Assembly (NCBI GenBank): GCA_024349245.1
Contig: JALDNG010000022.1
Coordinates: forward strand, 700,001 to 764,000
Direction: 5' to 3'
Source of the DNA: Neodontobutis hainanensis
Lineage: Eukaryota > Chordata > Actinopteri > Gobiiformes > Odontobutidae
Length of the DNA: 64,000 bases
Shown one piece after another: positions 35,290 through 46,869 of this stretch; the first letter of the stretch is position 1, and every line of letters begins with the position of its first letter. The notes below the pieces were generated by a model. That model had not been told where the DNA came from and did no database searches. It was given only the letters and a program-made list of their open reading frames with translations. Position numbers and translations under genes: made by a program.

Positions 35290-35715
35290 ACTTGGCCTTT
35301 CCAGGTTGGAGTAATGTTCCTGCCTCAAGTGGAAGAGTTTAAGTATCTTGGGTCTGGTTCACAAGTGAAGTAAGAACTGAGCAGAAGTTTGACAAATGGA
35401 GCAATGCAGCGTCTGCAGCAATGCAGTCAATGTACCGCTTTGCAAACAGATCACTTTACAGATCTATCTACATTGCGACCCTCAGCTGTGAGTCATGAAC
35501 AAAAGATCTTAAAGAGTTTTCTATGCAGAGGGGCTAGGTGATTCCTTAGAGAACAGGAAGAGAGGGTGGTCATCACGGAGGAGTTTAGAGTAGGAGTCAG
35601 CTGAGGTAATTCTCTAGAAGAGCTGAAGGAAGTGTCTGGTAAGAGGGAAGTTTCGTTTTCTCTGCTTAACTACTGCCCCCACGACCAGGCCCTGGGTAAG
35701 TGAAGTAAAATGTAA
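35290..35715 (+). pseudogene. RTE/Rex3-like LINE C-terminal fossil
   Basis: A plus-strand frame contains VMFLPQVEEFKYLGSGSQV (35,310-35,370), the conserved EEFKYLG block after the reverse transcriptase. In broken frames follow sequences corresponding to MYRFANRSLYRSIYIATLS and EELKEVSGKREVSFSLLNY, then CTTAACTACTGCCCCCACGA near 35,665. This is the C-terminal end and 3' edge of the same LINE family whose reverse transcriptase core is at 15,935-16,660 and whose 3' end is at 53,200-53,345. It is heavily 5'-truncated and frame-broken. Confidence 0.7.
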
Positions 35716-38047
35716 TGGAACAAGCTGTTCCTGTTTTCAGTACTATGCACTATAATGGTCAAACCGCCCCCTGACCCAATAAAAAAAAATGGTACAAAAC
35801 AGAGAAGACATACTGACGCAAATTGTTTATTATAGATGTTGAATATCCAAAGTAAATAAAGTCCCTCAGAACTTGGACAAGAGCAGTCACTGAAAAAACA
35901 ACTCCTCGATGCACCTTAACTCTATCTGGACTTACCTTAGCAGAAGTCACTGGCAACTAAAAGAAGTTTTGGAGATATTAGTTTCTATATTAGGGAAGAC
36001 AATCAGAAAGGGGCTGCGCAATGTATTATCCATATTTTGCAAAACCAATGTGAACCATGTGTGAGTCATTGACCCGCTCCAATCAATTGCCCAATCAAAA
36101 GGAACCTTAAATCACAGAAATTCACTCGCTCATATTTCCTACATATTTGTTAGTTTATATTCAATTCAAGCTTTTGAGCAAACTGCACAGCCATAACAGT
36201 TGCATGGTTGAGTAAAACCCACAGAAGTTTATAAACTATTAGTTAAACACATTGTAAATGGATACGGGCAACAGTCACAATAGAACTCAAATATTCTCAC
36301 TATTTATAAAAACTTAGTTCAGTGCTAGACGCTCATACTTCAAACGTCACTGGATTGAACTACCTCTCTCTTTTCTCGCCAGTTCAAATTAAATACTTGG
36401 TTTGCAGATTAAAAATTTGTCCCATCCAAACAGTCCATAGAAGGGAACAAAACAAAACAAAGCTTGCATCCTGAAAAGCAGTCTTGAGATTCGGAGACAA
36501 AGCCCTCTCCAAATTCCCTGTGCACTCTGTCTCAGTTCGACATAATGGCTGTGTTTACCTTCTCCCTGAATGTTTTCTCTCAAGGCCCCCTTTTTAACAC
36601 ACTGGATTTGACTCTAGGAAACATTTCACTCCATCTTATTTTGCGAGCGCTTCCTCATTCCGTTTGTTCTCGGCTGCTGTTAAGTTTCGCTGTGACTTTG
36701 GCAAGCGTCGCACAACCTGAACGGGGAGACGTGGTGTCTTAAGGCGGGCTGACGGAGGCTGCCGCGCGATACGAGGGGGGTGACAGCGCCTTTGTGGTTC
36801 ACATAAGTAAGCACACGCCACACTCCTGTGATTAAAATCTCTTTCTGATATTTCTATCAAAATTTCTATTAGGAGACAGACAGGAAAAAGATGCCGCCAA
36901 CAACACTGCGCAGACAAGACAAGTCCTGAAAGAAGCAGCGAGAGGAGGTATTTAAAATTTAAACTCTCTTTGTCGTTTTCTGGTTGTTTATTGTGTGTTG
37001 ATTGTACGTTTAGGAGCGGGGATTCCAAAGCAGGAGTAGTGCACGTGGTGCCAGAGCGTGGACCGTCACTCACAGTCGGCGTATGTGGAGAGATGGGTGC
37101 CACACACCTGCTGATGGAGCCACACTTCAGACTCCTGTCATCTCCTAAAGCAGCTGTAATGGAGATTCCACCTCACAATTATGTTCTGGGAGACCGCAAC
37201 CACAAAGCAGAGATATTCATTACCTGTATGCTTCCAGTAGTCTCTAGGAGGTAGTGATGTTTCTAGCGTTATGTCCATAAACAGGTACTAGGCCTAAACC
37301 TTGAACCCACCCATCAGAGAAGAGACTTTGCATCCTGGCAGTGACAGCTACACTTCTACACTTTACTTCTGAAATTGTAGGCACATTTCCAGTAAGAAGT
37401 ACAGGTCAGGTCAGTATGGTACAGTTCATTCAGATAACCCTTGTGTTTAAACTGCATAGTCCAGGAAAGAGGGGTCTTCTATTCAAACAATGTTACACAA
37501 ATGAGTTGTAGGTGGTGAAAGTGTGGTGGTACACCTACAGTATGAGTTTTGGACCTTCATGCTGTGAGGCAACCGTGCTAAACACATTTGCTGTGTTTTA
37601 CCTCTTTTGACAATGGAAACAGACCCAGCCCATACTGCTCCAGTGAGAACAAGGCTCATTTCACACTTTTTTGTCTACATTGGAAAAATAATTCTTTGAT
37701 TGAAATCCTTTAACCCTGATGGGCATTTCATTGTAACCAGTGTACAGCCACTGAGAAACACCCATGGGCAATCTCTGCGTTAAGACAAAACCTACACAAT
37801 TACATAGTTTAGTTTCTTTTCAGTGTTACCAAAAACTTTGCAAACCCTATTTTTGCTAAGGTTCTATTTTAAATTAGGTTCTATAAATACTAAATTAAAA
37901 CACAGTTAGAGTGTTTGCTTTATACTATATTCTATACTATGTTTAGAAGAGTTGCATTTTACAGTCACTTATCCATTGTCATTTTCTAATTCCACCAAGT
38001 CCTAGACAAAAGAGCCATTTACATCTCCTGTGTGTCTGCTGCTGTCA
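35716..38047. other. Unique non-coding stretch
   Basis: 36,540-37,260 is GC-richer, with a 155-codon minus-strand frame (36,636-37,103) and several plus-strand frames. None shows a recognised domain, and CpGs are scattered rather than clustered. No gene called. Confidence 0.4.
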
Positions 38048-38080
38048 CCCTCCTCCTCCTCCTCCTCCTCCTCCTCCTCC
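38048..38080. repeat. (CTC)n triplet repeat
   Basis: Eleven CTC units. The poly-serine frame at 38,030-38,215 comes from it. Confidence 0.95.
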
Positions 38081-38089
38081 CGCTCCAGC

Positions 38090-38600
38090 AAAAGCTTATT
38101 TAACCCAGGGTTGGATTACAACCGTGAGGTGGCCACTTGGCCCTCTTCCAGCTCCCCATTATCAGAGGGGCCAGCACCTAATCTAAGGAGCAGCTCTTCA
38201 TTAATGTATTATTAACAAGGCCGTTACAGAGTTCTGCAGGAGGTGGCGCTCCACTGGGGATAGTCTTAATGGGGAGGGCCAGAGTGCGCCCACTGAAGCA
38301 GATTACAGCAAAAAGGCTGAACCATTGGGCTGAGAGGGGACCTGCCCCCTCCGCCACGGTGTGCCACATACACTCATCTTACCAATTAGCTTAATTGCAT
38401 ATTTAAAATGGTAAAGACAACAGGCTTTAATTGAAAGGCACTTTCCAACCCCCACAGTGACACATGCAGCCGTACGTGTCACATCACAGCCATTTAGTAC
38501 CAGCCACTCCACAGCAGATTATTATGTCAAATTAAGAACATTCAATTTGATCTCCTAATTATTATGTCATATGCAAATACACATCATCACATGCACCGCC
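38090..38600. promoter_or_regulatory. Probable conserved non-coding element
   Basis: Dense in homeodomain and POU words: TTCATTAATGTATTATTAAC (38,198-38,217), CCAATTAGCTTAATTGCATA (38,382-38,401) and TCCTAATTATTATGTCATAT followed by the octamer ATGCAAAT at 38,571-38,578. Stops in all frames argue against coding. This is the texture of vertebrate developmental enhancers. The claim is from composition and motifs; conservation has not been measured. Confidence 0.45.
38234..38251 (+). promoter_or_regulatory. CTCF-like motif (weaker)
   Basis: CTGCAGGAGGTGGCGCTC approximates the CTCF core with two departures from the preferred bases. Confidence 0.3.
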
Positions 38601-40234
38601 CTGCTTCATTTTTTAAGATAGTTTTAGGGCATTTTAGGGAAGACAGAGTGAGTTTGACATTGAGCAAATGGCTACAACCTGTGATGAAAGTGTGTATGTG
38701 CATGTGAACACTACGTCCTGATTTCAGAAACCGAACTATCGGTTTTAGGAAAGCCAGTACGCTACTTGGAGAACTCACAGTACTGTGGCATTTATCCGTG
38801 GTATCCTGATTTCTGTCTGCTACCAGCAAACTGAGCATGTGCAAACTCATTCGAAAGAGCCAAGATTCAACTGCATTCATGTTTCATTTCATGTTTCATG
38901 CAGCTGGTTATTGTGTCTGCGCTGAACTCTTAGACTTTTAACTCTACTGCCGCTGTAGGCCAGCCAATCAAAGGTCATGGTTTGTTTGTCTATTTTTTTT
39001 GTTGGAGATGTGAAAAAAGCCATGTCTGTGTGTTATTTTGTCATTTAACAGCGCTAGGTTGGCAAAAATGTATCCTGATACTGTCATTTGTTATGTTCCA
39101 GGGATTTTAATAACTGGGTTTGGTTTCCAAAACTAAATGTGTTGTATGCGATCTTATGAGCCTTGATTGACCTGAGTGTAACAGTATAAGTTGTTTAAGT
39201 ATGACACATCATGGTTCAAGTGACCACTTACAAGCTTGTGTTTCCACTGTGTTGGGCCCAGGAGAACGACTTCTGCTACGTAAAACTCACAAAAGCTGGA
39301 TGTGGTGCCAGTAATTAAAATAAAGATGAGTAAATCGTCATCTGCAGTGTGAGGGGCAGTGGTAAACAGCAGTATCATTGTTTCCGGTTTGTTTACAGTT
39401 TTGTAATCATTAAATGAATAGATTTCCTATCATTTAAGGACTTGTGTTTTGCAAGTGCTCTAATGCAATGTATGTAATTTATAATGCTGTATAAAGCTGT
39501 ACAGCACCGACTCATTTGAGCTGCCTTTAGAGCTGAGAGGAGTCACACAAGAAAGACAGGCCAGAGACTTTCTGGATGTCTTAGGCAGGAGAGGTTTATT
39601 GACCATCAATACGGGACCTGGAGACAGTGGACACTCAACACAGTGTGGTAGTATTGAACACTTATAGGATTATAAAGCCTTGTATATGTATATGGAATCG
39701 AGTTATTGGCACAGCGACAACTTAAAACAACTTAATTTTAGGCCATAAGATAAGGTAAGACCAACATTTCTTCATTACTTCTAAAAGCTAGCTTTGTTTT
39801 CTGAAAAAGTATGTTTCTCTCAGAATATGACAAGACAAGCTTTATTTGATTAGATTTTTTACATTTGTTGGTTTTCCTTTTACTCCAGTAAGGACCATTT
39901 ATCTTACAATCACCTGGTTTAGCTCCACCTTTTTGAAAACACTTGGGACCAAAGGTCAAAGTATCACTAAAGTGGAACAGTACAATTGTCTTTTGGGGTA
40001 GAATTTGGACCCTTATGGTAATGGAAACTTACTTATACTGACCCATACTATACTGCTCCACTGGACACTAATTGTTGACATTAATCTGTTTTTGATGACA
40101 TTAAACCAAACTATGTACCATACAGCTTCACAAATGCTTCATTTTAGATACGGTTATATTGACTAATGACCACAGTGAGCACTATCGATCTGATCTCCGT
40201 CTTCTGATCGTCTTCTGAAGCAGCGCCTCATCAC
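38601..40234. other. Non-coding spacer
   Basis: Nothing recognised. Short frames without motifs. Confidence 0.5.
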
Positions 40235-40640
40235 GTGACATCCAAACACTGCTAACTCCAGCCTGCCGCACGTGTTCCTCCCTCCGCTCTTCACACGGGC
40301 GCTCTCGTGTCTAATTGACTTCATGCCTGTTCATGAAGAAAGAGCCTGCCTTCCACCTGCTCTGCCTCTATTCACAGTCTAACACCACATTCTCCTGTGC
40401 TCTCACTCTATTAACAGAGATCAGGCCCGAGTTCAGCTCCCCGCTATTACTGCAGGAGATGCTAAAATCTCATTTTCAACTCAATTTAACCCGGTCCACC
40501 TCGAGGGGAATAGAGACGTCCTTGGTCTGCCTAATTATGAAAAAGGAATATTGTAAGCCTAAGAACATCTCTCTTTATTTGAAGAGCGTGTGGATGTCAG
40601 GAAGCAGTCGTCAGTGTTTTATATTATCACCAGAAATTAG
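40235..40640. promoter_or_regulatory. Possible conserved non-coding block
   Basis: Includes GTGTCTAATTGACTTCATGC, TCAACTCAATTTAACCCGG and TGCCTAATTATGAAAAAGG. The 112-codon frame at 40,315-40,653 crosses it without any domain, so I favour regulatory over coding sequence. Confidence 0.35.
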
Positions 40641-41280
40641 AGCTGTGCAATAGATCAGTTCTTACAAAGCGTTTTATGCAGGGAGTAGAAAAGTAACACT
40701 TTTTTCAAATTGAGTACTTGGTGATACAAACTAGATATTTTCTCATTAGCTACTTTTGAAGGAGTTACTTTTTGTGCATCTGAACATTAAAATATTTCCA
40801 AATTATCCTGTAAAAGGGCCAGATCTCCTCAAGCGCTGCGCCATCACAAAACACATTTCTGTATTTTCTAAAAGGCCGCAGCTCAGTTTAATTTAAAATC
40901 TACAAATACCAGCAAAATTTTCCACCAAAAGAACGTGCATTTTTGTTCACATCTCCACCAGTACAGGATGATGTTTTACTGATACCAAACTTAAAAACAG
41001 GAAGAGAATACAGAGAGAAAGAGAAAACTCCTACAACAACCCCTTTAAAGTAAACTCCTATTCAGATATCAGACCAGTTTGGCCTACTTTGTAGTTACTT
41101 TTCATTTCCTCGTGAGTTGTTCTGATTCTTTCAAAAGTCTTACTTACTGTGCCCTCAGGAACATGACACAGGTCCGTCAGTAATGCCCAAAGTCCGCCTG
41201 ATCCCCTTTAAAAACTGTAAGAAAAAAAATAGTTTGATTTAAAATGTATTTTCTAAAGTCTACACTGGACTATTATTTGT
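40641..41280. other. AT-rich spacer before the retroelement cluster
   Basis: No coding or repeat signal recognised. Confidence 0.45.
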
Positions 41281-41378
41281 CTCAATGTCTTTCCACTCGC
41301 TCTCTCACTTTGTTTCCTGTCCTGTTTCCTGTGTACACTGTCACTGTAGAAAAGCACAAAACATTATCTTAAAAAATA
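41281..41378 (+). mobile_element. SINE 3' fragment (same family as 29,614)
   Basis: CACTCGCTCTCTCACTTTGT then TTCCTGTCCTGTTTCCTGTG, CACTGTCACTGTAGAAAAGC and ACATTATCTT parallel the tail of 29,614-29,781. The tRNA head is missing. Confidence 0.6.
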
Positions 41379-41669
41379 TAAAATAAACATTGTTTGTAGG
41401 AGTCTATGCATTTGAAACGGTGTGTGAATGCATTATTATTCCATAATAGTGCATTGAAATCTTGTCCCAAAATTGGCTTTGGTGAATCCACATTATAAAG
41501 TAAGATGAGATATGCACATTTTGTTAAATGTACATTGTTCATTGCATTTATCTATGTTCATTGGCTGCAGACTATTTTTATTCATGATATTTGTTTGAGA
41601 TTCTATTACACGGCACTAAATCCAGTTACACAGTTCACAAAAGAACAACATTTGGAAAAATAAATATGA

Positions 41670-41674
41670 CCTAT
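41670..41674. repeat. Target-site duplication, left copy
   Basis: CCTAT directly before the 5' LTR. It matches 44,821-44,825 exactly. Confidence 0.9.
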
Positions 41675-41893
41675 TGTCACGGAGGACTCTGCACTGTCGG
41701 CTGCAGCCTCCGTACCCGGCTCCCCCGCCCATACGGATTCGCAGAGAGGAGACAGGTGTGCGGGAGCGCCGGCGGAGCAAGCCCAGCTGATCCGAGTGAA
41801 TAATCACGAGAGAATAAGAAGCACCGCAGCCTGCTCCTCGACGCCAGATCGTAACACTGACTACCGTTAGTACTACGTCTCGCTTTGGAAAGT
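41675..41893 (+). repeat. 5' LTR, truncated (first 219 bp)
   Basis: Starts TGTCACGGAGGACTCTGCAC and is identical by eye to 44,336-44,554, with no substitution or indel noticed. It breaks off at GGAAAGT, where pol sequence begins directly. The remaining 266 bp found in the 3' LTR are absent. Confidence 0.93.
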
Positions 41894-42363
41894 TACCTTC
41901 GTAACGCATACCATTTGGTGCGTATTAGGGAGGGGGATGAGTGGAAGACCGCCTTTAACACTCCTTTAGGCCATTTTGAATATCGGGTGATGCCGTTTGG
42001 ACTCACGAATGCCCCTGCGGTATTCCAGAACTTAGTTAATGATGTCTTACGAGACATGATTGGACGTTTTGTTTTTGTGTATTTGGATGATATCTTGATT
42101 TTCTCCAAGGACTTGGAGGAACACCAGAGACATGTCAGGGGAGTGCTACAGAGACTATTGGAAAATAAGCTGTTTGTGAAGGCCGAGAAGTGCGAGTTCC
42201 ATGCACCGTCAGTTACCTTCCTCGGCTACATCATCGCTCAGGGGCAGATCCAAATGGACCCGGAGAAGGTTACGGCGATGCGGGATTGGCCGGTTCCGTC
42301 CAGCCGCAAGGAGGTTCAGCGATTTTTGGGTTTTGCTAATTTCTACAGGAGATTTATCCGAAC
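41894..42363 (+). pseudogene. Chromovirus reverse transcriptase, N-terminally deleted
   Basis: The frame (from 41,885) enters pol at YLRNAYHLVRIREGDEWKTA, with FGLTNAPAVFQNLVNDVLRD, the catalytic YLDD at frame residues 66-69, and the FLGYI and RKEVQRFLGFANFYRRFI blocks. The fingers region upstream, including the first catalytic aspartate (LDL motif), was lost at the deletion junction. A one-base frame change at about 42,360 ends the frame at 42,388. The enzyme would normally copy the element's RNA into DNA in a cytoplasmic particle. It is inactive as it stands. Confidence 0.9.
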
Positions 42364-42384
42364 TTCAGTAGACTGGCAACTCCT

Positions 42385-42830
42385 TTGACGGCTCTCACTT
42401 CCACGGCGCGACCTTTTGTCTGGACTCCGGAGGCAGAAGGAGCATTTAAGGAACTTAAGCATCGGTTTACGTCGGCTCCTGTGCTCATACAGCCAGATCC
42501 AGAGCTGCAGTTTGTGGTGGAGGTCGACGCTTCGGAGATTGGAGTAGGAGCGGTTCTGTCCCAGCGCTCTTCCACTGACCAGAAGCTCCACCCCTGCGCC
42601 TACTACTCGCGTAAACTCTCTCCAGCAGAGCGGAACTATGATGTGGGGAACAGAGAGCTCCTGGCGGTAAAATTGGCTCTAGAGGAATGGCGTCATTGGC
42701 TGGAAGGTGCCATTCAGCCGTTTGTGGTCTGGTCCGACCATAAGAACCTGACCTACATCCAGGCGGCAAAGAGGCTGAACTCTCGGCAGGCAAGGTGGGC
42801 ATTATTTTTGACCGTTTTAATTTTGTTCTT
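42385..42830 (+). pseudogene. Chromovirus RNase H domain
   Basis: Continues pol after the frame change: FVWTPEAEGAFKELK, then VVEVDASEIGVGAVLSQRS (D48 of this frame), NRELLAVKLALEEWRHWLEG (E91) and WSDHKNLTYIQ (D118), the acidic triad of retroelement RNase H. The frame changes again near 42,803, just after SRQARWALF. The following frame reads FDRFNFVLTYRPGSKN. The catalytic residues are all present, so only the frame breaks disable it. Confidence 0.88.
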
Positions 42831-43735
42831 ACCTATCGCCCAGGTTCCAAGAACACCAAGCCAGATGCACTATCCAGAGTTTTTTCCACGGAGCAGCCGT
42901 TTCCAGAGGAGCACATCCTGCCCCAGTCGCGCATTCTGGCGACCCTCACCTGGGAAATAGAAGATCGGGTCCGGAGTGCTCAACGCGTCTGCACCCGATC
43001 CGGGACCGGGCCGGCTAACGCTATGTTTGTTCCAGATCCAGTTAGGTCGGAGGTGTTGCACTGGGCCCATGGGACCCGACTCACGTGCCATCCAGGGATG
43101 GGTCGCACTCTGGCTGTCCTACGCAGCAAATTTTGGTGGCCCACCATGGACAGAGACACTAAGGACTACATTTCAGCGTGTCACGTGTGTTCCAGGAATA
43201 AGGCCCTCCATCGACCCCCAGCAGGACTACTACAGCCACTACCCATCCCTAGCCGTCCGTGGTCTCATGTTGCATTGGACTTCACGGGGCTTCCGCCATC
43301 TAACGGACATACGGTGGTGCTGACGATCGTCGATCGTTTCTCCAAGGCAGCTCATTTCGTGCCATTGACCAAGCTTCCGTCTGCCAGGAGACCGCGGATC
43401 TCCTGGTGAAGCATCTGTTCGGTTACACGGGATTCCTCGGGACATTGTGTCAGACAGGGGTCCACAGTTCACCTCCCAGGTTTGGAAGGCGTTTTGTACG
43501 GCGTTGGATATCAAGGTTAGTCTCTCCTCTGGGTATCATCCACAGACCAACGGACAGACGGAGAGGGCTAACCAACAGATGGAGGTGGCCCTGAGGTGCA
43601 CATCATCGGCCAATCCGGCAAGTTGGAGCGCTCAGCTGCCATGGGTAGAGTATGCCCACAACACGTTGGTGAACACCTCCTGGGTATGTCTCCTTCCAAT
43701 GTTGTTATGGTTATCAACCACCCTTATTTTCTGAC
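42795..43735 (+). pseudogene. Chromovirus integrase, frame-broken
   Basis: The zinc-binding region has HWAHGTRLTCHPGMGRTL and, 30 residues later, CHVC (42,795 frame, residues 89-132), the HHCC finger. The catalytic core starts LDFTGLPP with D162. The second aspartate (SDRGPQFTS, 43,453) and the glutamate (QTNGQTERANQ, 43,561) lie in another frame. Frame changes occur near 43,380, 43,420 and 43,680. All three catalytic acids are conserved although the protein cannot be made from one frame. Integrase inserts the cDNA and makes the 5-bp target duplication seen here. Confidence 0.88.
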
Positions 43736-44117
43736 CAGGAACAAGAGCTGGCAGTTCCTTCCATTCAGGATCACTTGAAACGGTGCCATCAGGTCTGGAG
43801 TAGGGCCCGATCAGCTCTGATGCGCGCTCGGCTCAGTCACAAGTCCAAGCCAACCGCCACCGCACTCCTGCCCCTAGATACTCTCCGGGTCAGAAAGTTT
43901 GGCTGTCATCCAGGGACCTGCCGCCACGGGTGGAAGCTACAAAATTGGCACCACGGTTCATCGGCCCGTTTGAAGTAGAGAAGGTCATCAACCCGGCAGC
44001 AGTCAGACTGAAGCTCCCGGTCTCTTAGGATTCACCCTACCTTCCATGTCTCCAGGATCAAGCCGGTCAGGTCCAGTTCATTGAGTCCTCCCTGTCCCCC
44101 GCCGCCTCCCAGGATGA

Positions 44118-44331
44118 TTGGCGACCACCCAGCATACACGTGCGGCGGATTATGGATGTACGGCGCCGGGTCGGGGCCTTCAGTTTTTAGTAGATTGGGA
44201 GGGTTATGGGCCAGAGGAACGCTGTTGGGTGCCACGAAGAAACATTCTGGATCCGTCTCTGATTCGGGAATTTTTTCTACGCCATCCGGAGAAGCGGGGT
44301 AGGCCGCCAGGTGGCGTCCATAGAGGGGGGG
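44118..44331 (+). pseudogene. Integrase C-terminal chromodomain
   Basis: Reads LQFLVDWEGYGPEERCWVPR, then RNILDPSLIREFFLRHPEK. The aromatic/acidic pattern (W-EGYG...E--WVP--NI-D) is that of chromodomains in Ty3/gypsy chromoviruses, thought to direct integration by contacting chromatin marks. It is preceded by a frame-broken segment (43,736-44,117) including a stop near 44,027, and overlaps the end of the coding part just before the polypurine tract. Confidence 0.85.
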
Positions 44332-44335
44332 GTAC
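44321..44335 (+). promoter_or_regulatory. Polypurine tract
   Basis: TAGAGGGGGGGG followed by TAC, immediately before the 3' LTR. It is the expected primer for plus-strand DNA synthesis. Confidence 0.85.
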
Positions 44336-44820
44336 TGTCACGGAGGACTCTGCACTGTCGGCTGCAGCCTCCGTACCCGGCTCCCCCGCCCATACGGATT
44401 CGCAGAGAGGAGACAGGTGTGCGGGAGCGCCGGCGGAGCAAGCCCAGCTGATCCGAGTGAATAATCACGAGAGAATAAGAAGCACCGCAGCCTGCTCCTC
44501 GACGCCAGATCGTAACACTGACTACCGTTAGTACTACGTCTCGCTTTGGAAAGTCTTGCTCTATGTATTTACTTACCCGGTTTTTCTGTCCACCGCAGAT
44601 CCTTCCCGTCCTGCCGCCAGTCCGGTTCCCGCTCTACCTCGGTCATCTCCGAAACCAGCCAGTCCTTCAGTCCGTCCCGCTTCAGCTCAACCTAGTCCTG
44701 ATCCTGCTGCACCGCGCTATCCCCGAAGAAACCGCCGTTCCTAAGTTACCTTGTCAATAAATTTGTTTTTGTGAACTTTACGTGGGTGTCTGCGTTTGGG
44801 TTGTCTGCCGGAACATGACA
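44336..44820 (+). repeat. 3' LTR, full length (485 bp)
   Basis: Begins TGTCACGG and ends GGAACATGACA, with TG...CA termini and short inverted ends. The first 219 bp equal the 5' LTR fragment. An AATAAA at 44,756 and a GT-rich stretch after it mark the RNA 3' end region. I see no clear TATA box. The 61-65 codon frames inside it are by-products. Confidence 0.92.
44756..44761 (+). terminator. LTR polyadenylation signal
   Basis: AATAAA, followed about 20 bp later by GT-rich GTGGGTGTCTGCGTTTGGGT, a standard vertebrate cleavage and polyadenylation context. Confidence 0.75.
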
Positions 44821-44825
44821 CCTAT
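44821..44825. repeat. Target-site duplication, right copy
   Basis: CCTAT directly after the 3' LTR; identical to 41,670-41,674. Confidence 0.9.
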
Positions 44826-46869
44826 GAATTAAAAGATGGATTTATGAGTCAACATTTAAAAACTATTATATATATTTTTATTAGGCAATCTAAGTAACTG
44901 ATGGTTGATGGATGCTATATTCAGCAACATGGCCCATCCTCTACATACTGTCAGAGCATGAAAAAACAGCTTTAGATTAAATTGAAGCAGAACAGTGCGT
45001 GGGAAACATAACATGGCATAGACACATCTTATGTTACTCTAATAAAATACAGCTTATGACAATACATTTATAGGGAATTTAAAAAAATAAACGGTCTTAG
45101 CAAAAACAAGTGATTCTTCCCAATGATTTTGGACACAGCCAAATGAAGTAAAGAAAGATTTCTGAGGCATAGAAAAACTGTTCATAACCTGCTCCCCGTC
45201 CATTTGATCCAATTTCTGGAGCTAGGTGCAGCCAATTACAGTGAATAATTCAGCCATCTTTATGCAGTTAGTTCAAGTGGCCTAGATAGCAGGGTTTTTT
45301 AATGAACTAGTCTCTTATTTCATATTCCCTGTGCTGAGAGAGCCATTACCTGACTCCACATGCCAGACTCTCACCCCGATTCCACAAAATGTAAACTCCC
45401 AATAAAAGGGAATGTCTGTAGCTGCAGTGTCTGGAACTATCAGGACAGATTTTAACATAATGTCAAAGGGTGCTGCTCGGGCTGCGGCACATGACAAGGT
45501 CTTTGGTTTGCTCCAGGACAAAGACACTTTCCCACTAATTTTGTCACTAGTCCGTGCAACAGCAGTTTTTCAGACAGGGCCCATCTAAAGGCAATGGCAG
45601 ATACTGTTTGTGCACAGCATATGTTTAAACTACGTATAAATGTCCACAAGGAAAAGAAATAGGGCCCTATTATTGAACTCAATTTAATTTGACCTTTAAA
45701 CCAAGATTATATGTAATAATATTGCCACTGTAGACTGTAAGTAGATATGTTAGATATGTTAAAAATGTTAGATATTTATTATAATTTGATATATTTGATG
45801 ATTTATTATGCATGTAAAATTATCCTTAGGTTTTGGCACAATGAAAGTCAAGGGCACTATGCTGAGTTTGCCGTACCAACAAGCTAATGCTAACTGGTCA
45901 CATGGTAGCAAGCCCCACTGTAAACAATGCAACTGTGAAAAATGGATGAGTGTAATAGTCACAACGGTTAGAGGAGACCATCCAAGCGGCAGGTTTGGAA
46001 GAAAGAAGTCATTTTAGAAACAAATACATTGTACAAATACAAATCTGCTAGGCTCTGAGGGTTTGAGCCGTAAAGCGGAACGCTCAAATAATCTGTTGTA
46101 AAGAGTCCATTTTATATAAATATTTCACTCGCTTCATATCCAAACTAAACTGGATTTGATTTCACAAAATTCAGAGTTACATAACTTTCTGCACAACGTA
46201 AAACTTGGTTTAAGTCCACAAAGAACTATGTAGACTCTTGGAACTGTAATGGAAATGAACAAATATCACTTTGACAATATGTACATTCTTGAGAAGGAAC
46301 TGATGAGTGTTACTTCATTTATTTATACCTTGGCAGTGCTAACTTGGCTAAACCATTCTGCATTTTCTTTGTGCTTGTGACACAAATAAGAAACAGAGGC
46401 AGGTCTGTATGTCACTGCTGGATAATGAGACTATGCTAATATTGCTAAACACAGATTCTAAAGATTGTTCTACCTGAAGGATTGGACACTTTTGCTGTTA
46501 AAATCTTTCATTTTCAACAGTGTAACATCTAGACCCATGCTTATGCGATACGTATATCACATACTGTTGCTTTATCTGACCGAGCATGAGAGAATAAGCA
46601 ACATCCTATAAATTCCACCACATCCTCACATAGACACCCCCAGACCTCGACTGTTCTTCTAACAACAGTAAGTGTGACGTTTATGTGCGATCCTGGAGGA
46701 GACGGAGTGCTGTTGCTGTGAGCTCCCCTCCAGCACATACACAGATCCTTAGCAGGAACAGTCTGCCTCTGTGTTTAATGCTGCACCAACACCAGGCTCC
46801 TGTCTGCCGCTTCCTACGAGCCACGCGGTGCTGTTACCGGGCCATCTGCGACTAAGTGCTGCGCAGTTA
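44826..46869. other. Unique non-coding stretch
   Basis: No gene supported. 45,300-45,560 is GC-richer and may be constrained. Short frames on both strands have no domains. Confidence 0.45.

Larger units (their letters stand above)
41675..44820 (+). mobile_element. Ty3/gypsy chromovirus, internally deleted
   Basis: A 3,146-bp LTR retrotransposon bounded by 5-bp direct repeats CCTAT. Order: 219-bp 5' LTR fragment, truncated reverse transcriptase, RNase H, integrase (zinc-binding, DDE core, C-terminal chromodomain), polypurine tract, full 485-bp 3' LTR. The rest of the 5' LTR, the primer-binding site, gag, protease and the first part of reverse transcriptase are absent. The remaining pol is interrupted by several frame changes. 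The chromodomain marks it as a chromovirus, the lineage that includes sushi-ichi of fishes. It cannot act on its own, since it lacks priming and capsid functions. Confidence 0.93.

Noticed and set aside
36636..37103. 155-codon minus-strand frame as a membrane protein
   Set aside because: A short hydrophobic run is the only feature. The N-terminal sequence is low in structure and no family is recognised.
41616..41909. 97-codon minus-strand frame over the 5' LTR
   Set aside because: It repeats at 44,277-44,468 because the LTR is duplicated; it is an LTR by-product.
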